Position numbers and translations under genes: made by a program. Below, in pieces: positions 1 to 12,400 of a stretch of 64,000 bases of DNA (the stretch's first letter is position 1; the number at the start of each line of letters is the position of its first letter). Under the pieces are notes generated by a model. It made no database searches. It was not told the DNA's origin and was given only the letters and a program-made list of their open reading frames with translations. Source of the stretch: Gavia stellata (Eukaryota > Chordata > Aves > Gaviiformes > Gaviidae); assembly GCF_030936135.1 (NCBI RefSeq), contig NC_082602.1, positions 124,001-188,000 of the forward strand, given 5' to 3'.

Positions 1-462
1 CAGGGTCAGGGGCTGGGGTGGCCTTTGATGCCTCCATGTGATCTCAGAGGGAACATGGCAGGTGTCAGCCCACAGTGAGGTCAGGCCTTGGCGATCCCAA
101 ACCGCTGTGAGTGTGCAGAAGGAGCGGGAGAAGCCCCGGAGGTTTCTGTGGGTAGGACGTGACGGTGCTGCACAGGGGAACTCCTGAGTGCCTTCCCATG
201 GCTTCTGTTCCCCTGTTTCCCGTGGGAAATACTGGAGGGGAACAGGCCATTGAGGAGGAAAAGGATGGGGAGGAGGAGAGAAACGGTGGGGTGTTTGAAA
301 CCAGACACCTCAAGGGCACAGCTTGGCCTCAGATGCAGATCTGGTCCTGGGCTGAGCCCTGCCGAGCCTGGGACCGTCCTTAGAGCAGGCTTGGGTGAGG
401 GTGCAAGGTACCGTCCCTGCTGCAGACTCTCACGTGCTGCCCTTCCCTTTCTCCTGGTGCAG

Positions 463-3400
463 TTCTGGAGCAATGGTCAAAAGGGGTCAATACATACTTC
501 GGCAGCCAGGAGCAATGCCCCTTCCCTCGCAACGGGGAAGCGCAGCTCTGTGAAGACATTTACCCAGTCTTCCGTTATGCGCTGGTAAATTGGCTGGGCT
601 GCGAGGAAGAAGAGGTAAGAAGTGCTGCTTTCCACGCCTGGGGCCACAGCGGGGATGTCCACGTTGGTGGGTCTGTCTGTGGCTGGTGGGGTGCGAGCAG
701 AGGGGTGAGGGGAGGGAGCGGTCTGAATGAGAAAGCATCCCAGGCCGGGAGCCTGCTGTCACTGTGCCTGGGGCTGGAGGCTCTCTGGCAGGAAGCAGCC
801 GAGTCCTGGGGCCTTTCTGCAGGGAGGGCTGGGGTGTGAGCGTGGGGAACTGCTCTCTCTCCTCTGGAGTGAGCCCTTCTGCTGCAGGGCAGAAGGGAAA
901 GGGAAACCCCTCCCAGTGGGAAGGGCAGACTGGTGTGCAGGCGATGCTGAGTGCTAGGCAGACCTTCAGCCCTCCAAGCAGAGCCTCTCCCTTCCCTCTT
1001 CAGGACAAGCAGGCTGTGCTCAGGGCGGTGGCTGCCATGATGGAGGTCCTGCTGCGTGAGGAGCAGCACCGCGAGCATGCCTGGGAGCAGCTCCTCTGGC
1101 TGCTGCACCAATCTCAGGAGGTCCGAGACACCTCCCGGGTCAACAAGGTGAGGTGTTGCGCAGGGCCCGGCGTGGCTGCTGGGGTGGGTCTGCGCGAGTG
1201 CCGCGAGGCACTGGGGAGCTGTGGGGTGCCAGGAGGAGCTGGGAAGGCCTTAGAGAAGGAACAGGGAGGGGGAGAGCAGAGGAGGCCTGAGACTTCCCCG
1301 CACTCTTTGGGCAAGAAAAGAGAAATGCGGGGAGGGGCCAGAAGGGAGGCAAGAGTCCCCGGGGCTCGTCTGCTCAGGAAGGGAGGCATTGCCATCTCTG
1401 TAGGGCTCTGTGTGTGGGAAGAGCTTTGCCCTAATGCCCAGGGCCATGTCCAGTCCCGTCCAGTGAGGGCTGAGGTCTGATGAGTGGGAAGTGCTGGGAA
1501 ACGGAGTTGTCAACAGCGGGCTCTGTTCAAAGGAAAGAGACCCTGCCGATGCTGCTCTGAGGGGAGGGCAAACAAGAAGCCCCATCCAGGAGGGTTTGTG
1601 GTTTTCCCTGGGAGCTGCTGTTAGGGACTCCCCTTCTCCCAGATGTGCCTTTAGGTAGCTTTAGCCTCCTCTTCCTCCCCCCTTGTCTCACAGACCTTCC
1701 TGCAGGCCAGGAACATGGCAGGATTTGTGAGACCGGTGCCACGTAGGTTCCTTAAGGCTACAGGAGGCCCGATCCTGGCTGTTCGGAATGGGCCTGAGGG
1801 GCAGCCCTGTTCCCACAGTGATTTCCCTCTCAGCCAAGTCGCAGCAGGACTCTGGGAGAGGAGGGCAGAGAGCACCCTTTCTTTTCAGTCCCCCTCAATG
1901 CTGATGCAGATTTCTTTAAAACAGACCTTGTTCCCACAGCTCCCTGACGTGACCAAAGAGCCTGGCCTGGCCCCTAAGGCAGAACTTCCCCGCTGCATCG
2001 CGCTGCAGGGTAAGGAGAGGAGACTGGGCGATCCCCCGTCGTGCTGTGGCGGCTCTCTCCCTGTCCTCGGCAGTCAGAGGCAGCTGCCTGCTAGTGCAGA
2101 ATGCGATTTCTTCCCTGCAGCACGAATATGCCCTGAGGAGACGAGCATGTTTCTGCACTCCCCGGAGAGCGGTGGGAGCAAGGCCGGTCGCGTGGCAGCC
2201 CTGGGCCTGCTGGGAGCGCTGGCCCACTCTGACGGTCAGTGCCATGGGCAGGGACAGAAGGCAGGGGTTGGGGCTGCTGGGCTGAGAGCAGGAACGGGCT
2301 GAAAGCGGTGCACCTGCACCCAAAAGGAGCTGCAAAGAGCGGGTCCCCCAGCCGAGCTGATGCCCTGCGACAGGGCTCGAGCTCTCCTCCAGCAATTAGA
2401 AATGGTGGCACACCAGGGATGATGCTCCAAGCTCAGTAACACGGGCAGGCTCGTGGGTGGGCGGGTGGACTGGTGTGCACAGGAGCTGCTTGTACCCAAG
2501 TCATTTCTCACGTGCTCTGTGTTACCATATTACCATAGCTTTCAGTCCCTATAAAACAGCTGTGCCTCTAGAAATGGAGTCGCTCTGGCTACGCCGCTGC
2601 CTCCTGTGAAGTCAGAGTCAGGCCCCGCTTTTCTGTCCCGTTGGTGTGCGAAAAACTTGGAAGCTTCTGCCATTGGGGCTCTGCCTCAATGCACACCTCT
2701 CCATATCTCTTCCAGCACCTGCAGTGAGAGAGAAGCTGCCCCAGGTGATGGAGGCCATGGGGTCAGTGTGCAACGACCCCAGTGCCCAGGTGAGCTGGTT
2801 TGGGAAGGGACAGTGCCACCAGGGGAGGCAGAGGAAGCCTTTCCCTCAGGGCAGAGCTGGGGTGCCTGGGGAAGTGCCAGCGCATTGCCCAGGCAGTGGG
2901 TGATGGCTCCTCCCCGGGGAGAGCTGGCAGAGTGGAGCGGGGAGGTCGCTGTGCTCTGTGGGGCAAATGCCCGTCCAGCCTGGTGCTAAAGCCCAGCCCT
3001 GATGGCAGGAGCGAAAGCTTCTGCCGTGCGCTTGTCATCTCTCCGCGAGCCACAAAGGCTGCCCCCAAGCAAAGGTGGCTTCCCTTTGGGTTTTGAACAG
3101 GAGGACCGTAACCACGCTCTCCCCTGGCAGGTGCGGAGGGCAGTTCTGGAGTTCATCCGGGAGCTGCTCAGCTCCGGCTCCCAGAGCTGCTGGGCATGGG
3201 ATGTGGTGGGGCACATCTTCAGCGAGTTCAGCCGGACCTCAGGCAGACTGGTAAGGGCAGAGCGGGACACCTGGGGCTTCCAGCGGTGCCTGGCCTGTGC
3301 TGAGAGCTTCTGCAGGCATCCTTGAGCATGGAGAGCTCCACGCTGCAGGGCCATCAGCGCCGGCGCTGCCATTGGAATGACCTGCAAATGGCTGTTCCTC

Positions 3401-6400
3401 CTGTGTGTGTGTGTGCTGATGTTGGTGGAGACGTCAGTGAATGATGAGGGTTTGCACCCGGGCGTGCCACCTGGGACTGTGGGGCTGCCTGCGCACCCCA
3501 CAGGCTGAGCTGTGCCCACAGACACCTTCAGCAAAGCTGCCTTGCAAAGGGAGGGGTCTTCTAGGGACAGGACATCCTCCATCCTTAAGTGCTCACAGAC
3601 AATCAGCAAAACACAGCCACTGCAGCCAGATGGGCCTGGCTAGAGGATCTTTCTGTGGTGTTCTCATACTCTGGCCCTCCAAAGCATGCCCTGCCCATCC
3701 AATAGCAGTCTGGGGACCCGCATCCCTTCTGGCAAGGGGACAGGCCGTCTGGCAGTCCCTTTGGTGAGTGTTTCCAGCTGGGTGCCCAGGAGATGAAGGA
3801 TGGGCATGGCTGAGCCTTTTGCTGACTTGCTGAGGATCTTCCCTCTGGCTAGAGCCTCCCTCCAACCGGGGGATCTGTGGGTGTTGCTTTGCTCCAGGGC
3901 TTGGGGAGGCTCTGCTTTGGGAGCAGGGCAAAGGAAAGAGCCAGGTTCTCCTCCACATCTGTCGGGCTGGGTGTGCTGCTGCCAGGGCTGGCATCGAGCA
4001 CAGCCCTGCTGAAGGGCACGTTCCTCACCATGGCACGACAGCAGCATTTGGGCCCTGGGGGACCGTGCAGACAAGCAGTGTCTCTTTCTGCTCCCAGGCT
4101 TCCTAGTCCTTCCCAGGGTCTGGGAAGTGGTTCCTGAGCTGGGTCTGGCCATTCTTGTCCTCCTTCTGGAGGTCAGTGCTCCTGGGAGGTTGGCGCAGGA
4201 GCACTGGTGAGGCCATGCCTGAGCCTTGTCGGTCGGGAGCTGAGAGTAACATGGGTTTTGCCAACTCTGTCTTACAGGTGGCAGGAGGCCTTTTTGCCTG
4301 GGTAACACCGGAGGAAGGAGCTCTTCGAGCCCTGTGTGTGGACATCCTGGGCTCGCTGGACGTCTCTCTGAGAGGGATGACCAAAGTAAGTCGCCCTGTG
4401 CCCTGCTGCTGTGGCCGCTTCTTGCCTTCAGGACATTTTTCCTCGTGCTTCCCCATGCTGTGAACCTCTCCCCTCACATGTGCTGAAGCACACAAGGCTC
4501 AGGGAAAAGCAGACCGTCACTTTTGTCTTTGAGCTGAATAGAAATGCTGATGTGGTGAATTGTCCGGTTCTTCTCTGCAGCTCCTGTGGCCGAGGTTGCT
4601 GCAGTATGTGGTGCCAGCGCAGTACAGCGGCATGCTGATCCCGCTCTCCCGCTGTCTGCGAGCCCTAGTTGAGAGACGGGAGAGTGCAGGGTGTGAAGAA
4701 GACGAGGAGGAGCCTGACGCCGTGGACTCCCAGGAGCGAGGTAGAAGCTAATGGTTTCAGCCAGGGGCTTGGCCAGTCTGTGTCTACATGCACCCTGCCA
4801 GCCCTCAGCAGAAGCCTGGGAGAACCAAAGGGCGGAGCCAGGCTCTGCTGCTGGGCACGAGGGGCTCTGCCCTGCATTGCCCCTTGCCCAGCGCAGAGGC
4901 CTGCCTCTCCTGCTCGCAGCACTCTCCTGGCGAGCTGGGGCTTGTTCCTGGCCATGCTGGAGCTGCCTTTGTCCCGTGCTGGGCAGCCCTAGGGATTTCT
5001 CCCGGGTCAATGCCATGGCAGCACAGCTGCTCTCAGCCCTGTGCGGGGCATCGGAGGCGCGATGGGCAGGGCATGGCCGGGGCTCGTTGGCTCACCCAGC
5101 CTTTCTTCCTCTCCACAGCCCGGCTGCCGGCTCCCCAGGCCCTGCTGGCTCGACTGCTGGTGAGTAGTGGGGCCCGGGGGAAAGAGCTTTTCTGGCCAGG
5201 GGTGGTGGGGGAGCCCAGGGCAGAGATGCTGTTGAGGCCCGTGCCGGGATCCCCCAAGGAGGAGGCAGTGTGCCTGAGACTGCCTGGGCCCGTCGGGTAT
5301 CCCACTCCTTTCTTGGGGCTAGCAGCACCCCGGGTGCAGGAGCGGCATCGAGCTCCCTCCATCCCTCCATCCCTCCCTCCCTCCCGGGAAAAACTGCAGC
5401 TCTGGTGGCAGGAGTGACCCTTCTCTCCTGCCCTCGCCTAGGTGGTGGCAGCAGCTCCTCACAAGAGCGGCGAACGTGCCGTCGCTGCCTTGCAGCTGCT
5501 GCAGGCCCTGCATGGCAGGATACACCGAGCCTTGGGGGTGGTGTGGACTACCGAGATCCCCCTCCTGCTGCAGTACTTGGAAGGTAAAGTGCGGGTGGGG
5601 AGGGAGAGGCTGGGGGGAGGGAAGGGGGTCAGGAAAATGCAGCTTCCCAGCGTGACGGAGGAGAATTGTCCCCAGTTCCCCAGCACTTGCTCTGCAGCCT
5701 TTCCCCTTCCAGGGAGCCAAAGCTGAGGCTGGGGGCAGCCGTCCCCCAGTGTCGATTTGGCCCAGGGGATGGATGGGGCTGTTGATGTCCTTTTGGAGGG
5801 CAGGTCTTGGCGGCACCCCCATGTCCTGGCCGGGACGGTGTTTGGGGGAGGGACAGGACTGGTGCTCCTGGAGGGGGTGCTGCCCCTGGTTTTGGAGAAC
5901 CAAGTTGCCAGGCCAGGCCAGGTTTGCAGCAGCTGTCCTTGGCAATAGCCTGGGAGAAAAGCTGCAAATGGGCAGAAAGTGGTGGGTCATTAAGGAGAAA
6001 ATGTGTGTTGCCAGTGCACGCTGGCACGCAGTGGTCGGAGTTGTTCTGGGAGCTGCAGTGAAGCAGTGGGGATCTGCCGTGGACAGCATGTCCTTGCCCA
6101 GCTTGAATCAGTGGCCCTGACAAATGTTCCTGGGATCCCTCCTGTGTCTTTGGCCTCACAAGGGCTTTGGTGTAGGTGCTTGTAGGCCCTTTCTAGTGTG
6201 ATGGCCTGGGAATGTTGGGAGGTCTGACCGCAAAGGAGACCACAGGGCTCGTCTTTGGTGTGAGCTTAAATAGCAGCGAGGGCTTTTGCTTCCTCTTGCT
6301 TTCTAGGGAAAACCAAGAGGTCCCTGGACTCTGCAGAGTGGGAGCATCATGTGCTCAAGGTACAGCTTCCTTGGGGGGTGTCACAAATAGAGGGGGAGAA

Positions 6401-9400
6401 GAGGGAACAGACAAAGTTGTGGGAGGAAGCTCGGGGCTGCCTGTGTAGGCAGCAGGAGGTGGGGGCACCTCCTGAGTGTCCTGTGCCTCCCCCCGCAGTA
6501 GGTGCCTGCCCGCTCAGAGGAGCTGCTGTCTGCGCACGTGCCACGGCTGATGGCTAATGCCCTCTATCGCTGTGGCACACGCCTTAGCACTGCCTCCTCC
6601 TCTATGTCTGGCATGCCGGGGGGCTCTCGCCTGAGGTGTTAGGGGAAGAGGGAGGCTGGTGAAAAGAGGGCTGGGTGGGGCAGGGGAAGAGTCTGCCGTT
6701 CCCAGTAGTGTCCCGGGACATGCGAGCGTAGAAAGCATCCTGGCCAAGGGCAGGGGAACACTCGCTTCCTCTCTGTTCCCCACAGTTCCTGCGAGCGTCG
6801 CTGGAGCCCATCGAGGACAGGGCCTGGACCATGGGCCTGAGCCAGGAGCTGAGCCAGCAGCTGGGCAGCTCTGCCCCCGGCTCCTGGGAGAAGGTGTGTC
6901 TCCTGCCCCGCGCCAGGGCTGGGGCTCTGCCCACGCAGGCGCTTTTCATTGCTTCCCCTTCTCTTGCCCCCAAAATGTGCCTCCCTGGGCTACTCCAGTG
7001 GCTGGCTACCACCAGGGGTGGTCGGGTCTGTCTGGGGCCAGACCTTTCCTGACAGGTCGGGCCGTGACCACATCTCGGACGTGGCCTCTTCTCTTGCAGC
7101 TTTTCCTGTACAAGGCCCTTGGAACAGTGCTGGCAGCTTGTCAGGATCTCAGACATGTCCAAGGGCAGGTGCTGAGGTTCCTGCAGGAGACAAGCTTTGT
7201 GCAGCTGTCTGAAGCCCAGGTGAGGTGATGTTCATGTCCTGCGCATCCCCTGCCTGTTCCTGGGGGAGAGGCAGGGCTGCTCCAGACCTCGATTTCCCCC
7301 TTGCTGCCATTTCCCCCTTGCCGCAATGTCCTGCCTGGCCATTGTTGCTGGCCATGGCCGAGTGCCTGGGCTGGAGCCAACTCCCTGTTTCTCTGTGGTT
7401 GCAGGGAATGATTTCTGTTGTGTCCCACACGGCTGAGAGCCACTTCCATCTGGTCTTGGACACGGTGACCATGTTCTCCACCGCTTTCACCAGAGGCTGG
7501 TTTTATCGGACTTCCATGGGCTGGAAGGTAAAGGAGCCAGGGTTTCCCTGTTTGGCTTTCCTTTTTTGGCCTTCTTTCACTTCTACACCTGCAGCAGCCA
7601 AGTTGTGGCAGCTGCCTTTAGATAAGCATTCGTGTAAGAGCTACCCGAGACCTGTGTTTCAGAGGGGACGTCCTGGCATTGGGGCCCCTGAGGTGTCTTT
7701 GGGGAGGAGGGGGTTTGACACCGGGTGGATCAGAGCCACCCAGCTGGGGCAGCTGCAGCGATTGCTTGCTTGCAGCCACCTTGCCCCTGACTTAACTTCA
7801 GCAGGAGCTGGCGACAAGGGGGTGGGCACGGTGCGACACTCTGACCCTTCCCCAAAGCTGAGGGCCAAGAGCAGGAGCCTGGTGAAGTCTCGCTGGCTCT
7901 GCTCCCCACCTGGGGGCTGTGGGGAAGCCTTTCAGGGCAGGGCAGGGCCCTACAGAGAGAGCGGTGCAGCCTGGCCTGGGGAGGTGAGCAGAGTGGGCTC
8001 ATCTGCACCCCTGATGCGCACAGGCTGCGTGTCTGAGCAGGACCGTGGCAGGCTCTGTCAGATACCTTTCCACAGAAAGGTTCCAGGCAGCTCCTCGACC
8101 TCTCAAATCAGTGGTAAAAGAGCCAGCAGTGTGTGATGCTGGCTGCCCCTCGTCCCCATCCCCATGCGAGATCCCAAGCTGTGGGATGGGAACAACTTCT
8201 GGCCCTGGAGCTCGCAGCTCGAGGAGTGGCTTGGGGAGCTGCTGGGAGGTGCCCAGGGAAACAAGGAGCTGGTGAGGGTGCGGGGCAGGGCCTGCTGCAG
8301 GAGCCTGCCAAAGTCCCGGGGCTGACCTCTCGGGGCGTCTCTGTTGACACAGGTCCAGCGGCGGCAGAAGATGGAGAGCGCCCAGGCCATTCGTGCTGCT
8401 CTGATGCGCACCTACAGCGGCATTGCGCTGCGTGCCCCCAAGGAGCAGCTGCTCACCCGCGTGGATAAAGAAATCGTGGGCAACATCCTGCGGCTCTCCA
8501 GAGCTAAACAGAGGGTAGGAGCATGGGGCGCGCAGGGCAGGGATGCGCCAGGGCAGGGTGTCCCAGCTCCAGCCCCTTGGGGCTGGGGTGTACCGAGATG
8601 GTCAGTCTCTTTCTAAAGATCTCCCAAGGAAGGGTTTGTCCTCAACGTCCAGATCCAGCCCCCCATGGGTTTCCCCTGCCCATGCTCTTCTTCTACCTCT
8701 CAGCCCTTCAAAGAGTTGAAGGGGTGCTTTGCTGTCTTTGGCCTCAGGACTTGCAGCTCAAGCTCGCCCTGGTGCAGAGCATCACCGAGGTCAGCTGTGC
8801 CATCCAGGCTGTGGGCGACTGCGGCAGCTTTGAGCTGTCCTTAAAGCAGGAGGCAACGTGGACCTTGCTGGTGAGTGCCTGTAGCCGGGGCGGTCGCACG
8901 GGGGAGTTTTGGGCTGTGCCATCGGACTCCTTACCCCAGAGGCACGATGGTCTCTGGGCTTCACGTGAGCTCCTGGAGCTGTGTCCGGAGCTGGTGGGGC
9001 TCCTGAGTGCTGGTGCTGGGTGGCTGTGGTTGGGGAGCAGGGGCCCTTCTGCGGTGCCTTTGGGGATGCGTGGGGGTGACGGGGCAGTGTCTGCCCAGGC
9101 CTGGCAGCAGAACGTGTCCCCAGGGGAGGCGGGAGGGCCGTCCCGTGCCCCTGCCAACTCTGTGCTTCTCTCTCTGGGACTTGCAGGACTGGATCAGGGG
9201 GGAGCCCTGGGACTCCCTGGTGTATGGAGTGTTCCAGGCCCTGGAGGAGTTGAGGTGAGGTCTGTTCCCCGGGCTGTGGGGACTCCCAGTGTGCCCCATC
9301 CCAGCTGGCTGGGGCAGCCCCAGTGGCCTTGAGCATGGGGCCGGGAGCTGCTGGGGCTGTGGAGTGGGAGGGTGTCCCCCATGTCGGGTGTCTCCCCCAG

Positions 9401-12400
9401 GAAGGGAGCCCCCGGGGTTCCTTAACCTGGGGGCAGGGGTTTGCCTGCTGCCTGGGAGGAGGCAGGAATTGCTGGCGCTGAAGGCAGTGCTCGCTGGCAT
9501 GGGCGGGGGTGTTGGATTTGGGGCCCTCGATTAGGAGGAACCCAGGTGTGGTTTGAGCCACTCTGGAGACAGTAAATCTCCTTTGTGTTTTCTCTTCCTT
9601 TTTCCTCTGGCCAGCAAGCTGAGGCCACCTCTGAGGCGGCAGGAAAATCGCAAGCTGCTGTCAGTGTGCTGCCAGAGTGTCTTGTCCTGTCCTTCCGAGG
9701 ACCAGATGAAAAAGGGCAGGAAGACAGTGAGGGCAGCTGTGAACATGCAGGTACCCGCCGGCCAGTGCCTGCCCACCCCTGGGTCAGGATCCCACCTCAG
9801 TGCGCCCCGGCAGCCCCCATGATGCAGAACCTCAGCTCTGCTTTCCTGCTTTCAGCTTCTGCACAGGAGATGCATGGAAGATCTGGGCCATCTCCTAGAA
9901 ACCTTTCTGGAGGCAGAGGTGACCTCTGCCTGCTTTGATGACGTGGTCCATGTGAGTAGCCATGGGGCAAGAGGGAAAGTGTTGCAGGGGCAGAGAGTGG
10001 AGGCCTTAGAGGGTGTTAGGAGGTGGATACCTTTCCTGCGGGAACGTGGGGCTTTGGCTCCTTGCTCTGAGGCTGTGCGTCTGGCTGGGGCCAGGGGCTG
10101 AGCTGGGGGACGGGAGCGCCCGGCCACTGCAGCCTCAGGCCAGGCAGAGCAGTGGGCCCTGATAGAGGGAAAGCCCAGAGCCAGCCCTGAGCTGGCTGAG
10201 AGCAGCCTGGAGGAAGGCTGGAGTGGGGAGACGCTGGCAGGGTAGCAACAGCGGGCTCAGGGCAGAGGCGGCTGGAGGGAGCGAGGCGGTGGAGGCAGCA
10301 GTGCCAGTGCTCGGTGGGGCTGGGGATGGCACTGGGAAGGGGCCAGAGAAGGAGGGAGTTGGAGAGGGATCTCAGGGAGAGAAAGATGCCTGTTGTGAGA
10401 GAGATGCACCCTGCCTCAGGTCCTGAAGGGCTGGCTCACCTCAGCCAAAGAATGGGAGCGGGAGAGAGCCCTGCAGGTTTGCACCCACGTGCTGGGAGCT
10501 TGCAAGGAGCGATTCAAGCTCATGGTGAGTAGAGCCCCCCCGCGTGCCCTGGCGCCCTTTTCCCACCATTCATGGCCCCAGAAGGGAGCCCTGCCCAACT
10601 GGGTGCTGGGTTTTGGGGCTCCAGGGATTACGGGGCAGCCCTTCTGCCTGCCCCTCTGCCCGGTCACTGCTCACGGAGCAGGATGGGCGATAGAGGGGAG
10701 TGGGTGCTGGGGCTGCCTGCGACCCTTTTCCTGCTGCTCTCCCCTGCAGAGAGGACGTCCTTGCAAGCGGTTCGGCTCCCTGGTGGGATTGCTGGCGACT
10801 CTGACCAGCGACTGCCTGGCCACGTCCCGCCAGAGGGCATGGGTCTGCCTTGGCTACCTTCTCCAAATGCAAGGTGAGGAGAGCGGGCGCTTCCCAGCCT
10901 TGCTCAGCCTGATCCTCCCTCCCTTCCCGGCCTGGCACCACTGGGATCCTGCAGGGCCAGGCCCTGTCCCCAGGAGGGAAGGGGGAGGCAACGTGCTTGG
11001 CTGGTTTTGTGTCCCCACCCTGTTAGCCCTCTGCCTCCCTGGCCATCTCAGGAAGGATCCCTGGGAGAGGGTCGCTGAGTCCCACCTCCGCAGCGCATGT
11101 GTGCGGTTGGTCAGGGCCATCCCCCACTGCTGTCTGAGAGCAGGACATTGCCACCAATGCTGGGGACTGTCCCCCTCCATGTCTGCCCCCCTCCACGTTC
11201 CAGGAGAGACAGAGGGTGGTCAGACAACTCGCTCCGTTTCCTCTTCAGGCAGCAGGGTCTGCCTGTGCTGAGGCAGTCACGGGGAGGTTTCCTGCCTCCC
11301 AGAGACGATGGTGGCCTGTGTGGGAATAGGGGACACAGCTGCTGGGATCAGAGGCCAGTAGCTGCTGAAACCCTGAAGCCCCAACAAATGGTTGAAGGAG
11401 GAAGAGGGCTCTTTCCAGCCTGGATTTGTCAGCCATTTATCAGCTCGGGAAATCCTGCTGCACCGAGTTCAGGAGGGCCCTGGGTTTCCCTGTGGCTTTC
11501 AGTGCCACCCCCTGCGTTCTCCTTTAGCAGTATCTAGGGCCAGAGGTTGCCTTTCTGTGGGCGTGACTCCCCTTTTCTCCTGGTGTTTGTTCCAGCCAGG
11601 ACCATGGAGGTGGTGCCTCAGGCAGATGAGATCAGGTGCCTTGGTGAGGAGCTGAACAGCCCAGACACCGTGCAGACCTGTGCCAAAATAGCAAAGGTAA
11701 CTGGCCCCAAAAGAGCGGGGTGGGGGCCCAGCTCCTGGGCTCCTGCACGTCTCCCTGCTCCCCTCCAGCGTCCCTCGCTGTCTCCAGAGCAAGCTGTCCA
11801 GGATGGCTGTTGTTAGCAAGTAGCAGGAGGCTCTGAGACAAGACTGTCCTTTAGGCATGCTGGAGTATATACCGTATATGTGTGCGTGTGTGATTGCTCT
11901 TGTCAGAATACAAATTTGGTACATAATAAGCAAACAACATGGGGGGCGACACTTCCCAATCGGGTAGCTGCATCAGATGTGAACAGCACTGTATGCACAG
12001 CAGGAGGAAAAAGTGATTGCCCCCTGCATGACTGCCGAACTAACAGTTCTGTCAAGTTTCCTTTCCATTCTGAATTGCTGGAGCAGAGCTGTGACGTGGT
12101 CTCTCTTGTTCCTGACTTCTCTCCAGGCTGTTTGCAAGTGCATCCGTCCAGCGCAGGCTACGGACTTTCTGACTGCGGTCCTGGACAGCTTGCTGCACGT
12201 CACACCCACGTGTGCGAAGCCACTATGGAAGTGGGTGTTCATCTTCCTGGTGGAATGCAGGAAGGAAATAGTCCAGGAGGTAAAGGAGACCTTTTTCCCA
12301 TTTGACTTTGTCTTTGCTCCTGTTGGCTGTTTAATGACACCCTGTGCAGTTGGCACAGGCTCAAGAAATGCCACCTGTGTGTCGAGCCAAGGGGCTGCTG

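Noticed and set aside
7225-8136. 303-codon open frame on +
   Set aside because: Only 7405-7527 is an exon of the MROH2-like gene; the rest is intron read-through with clear donor and acceptor sites inside it.
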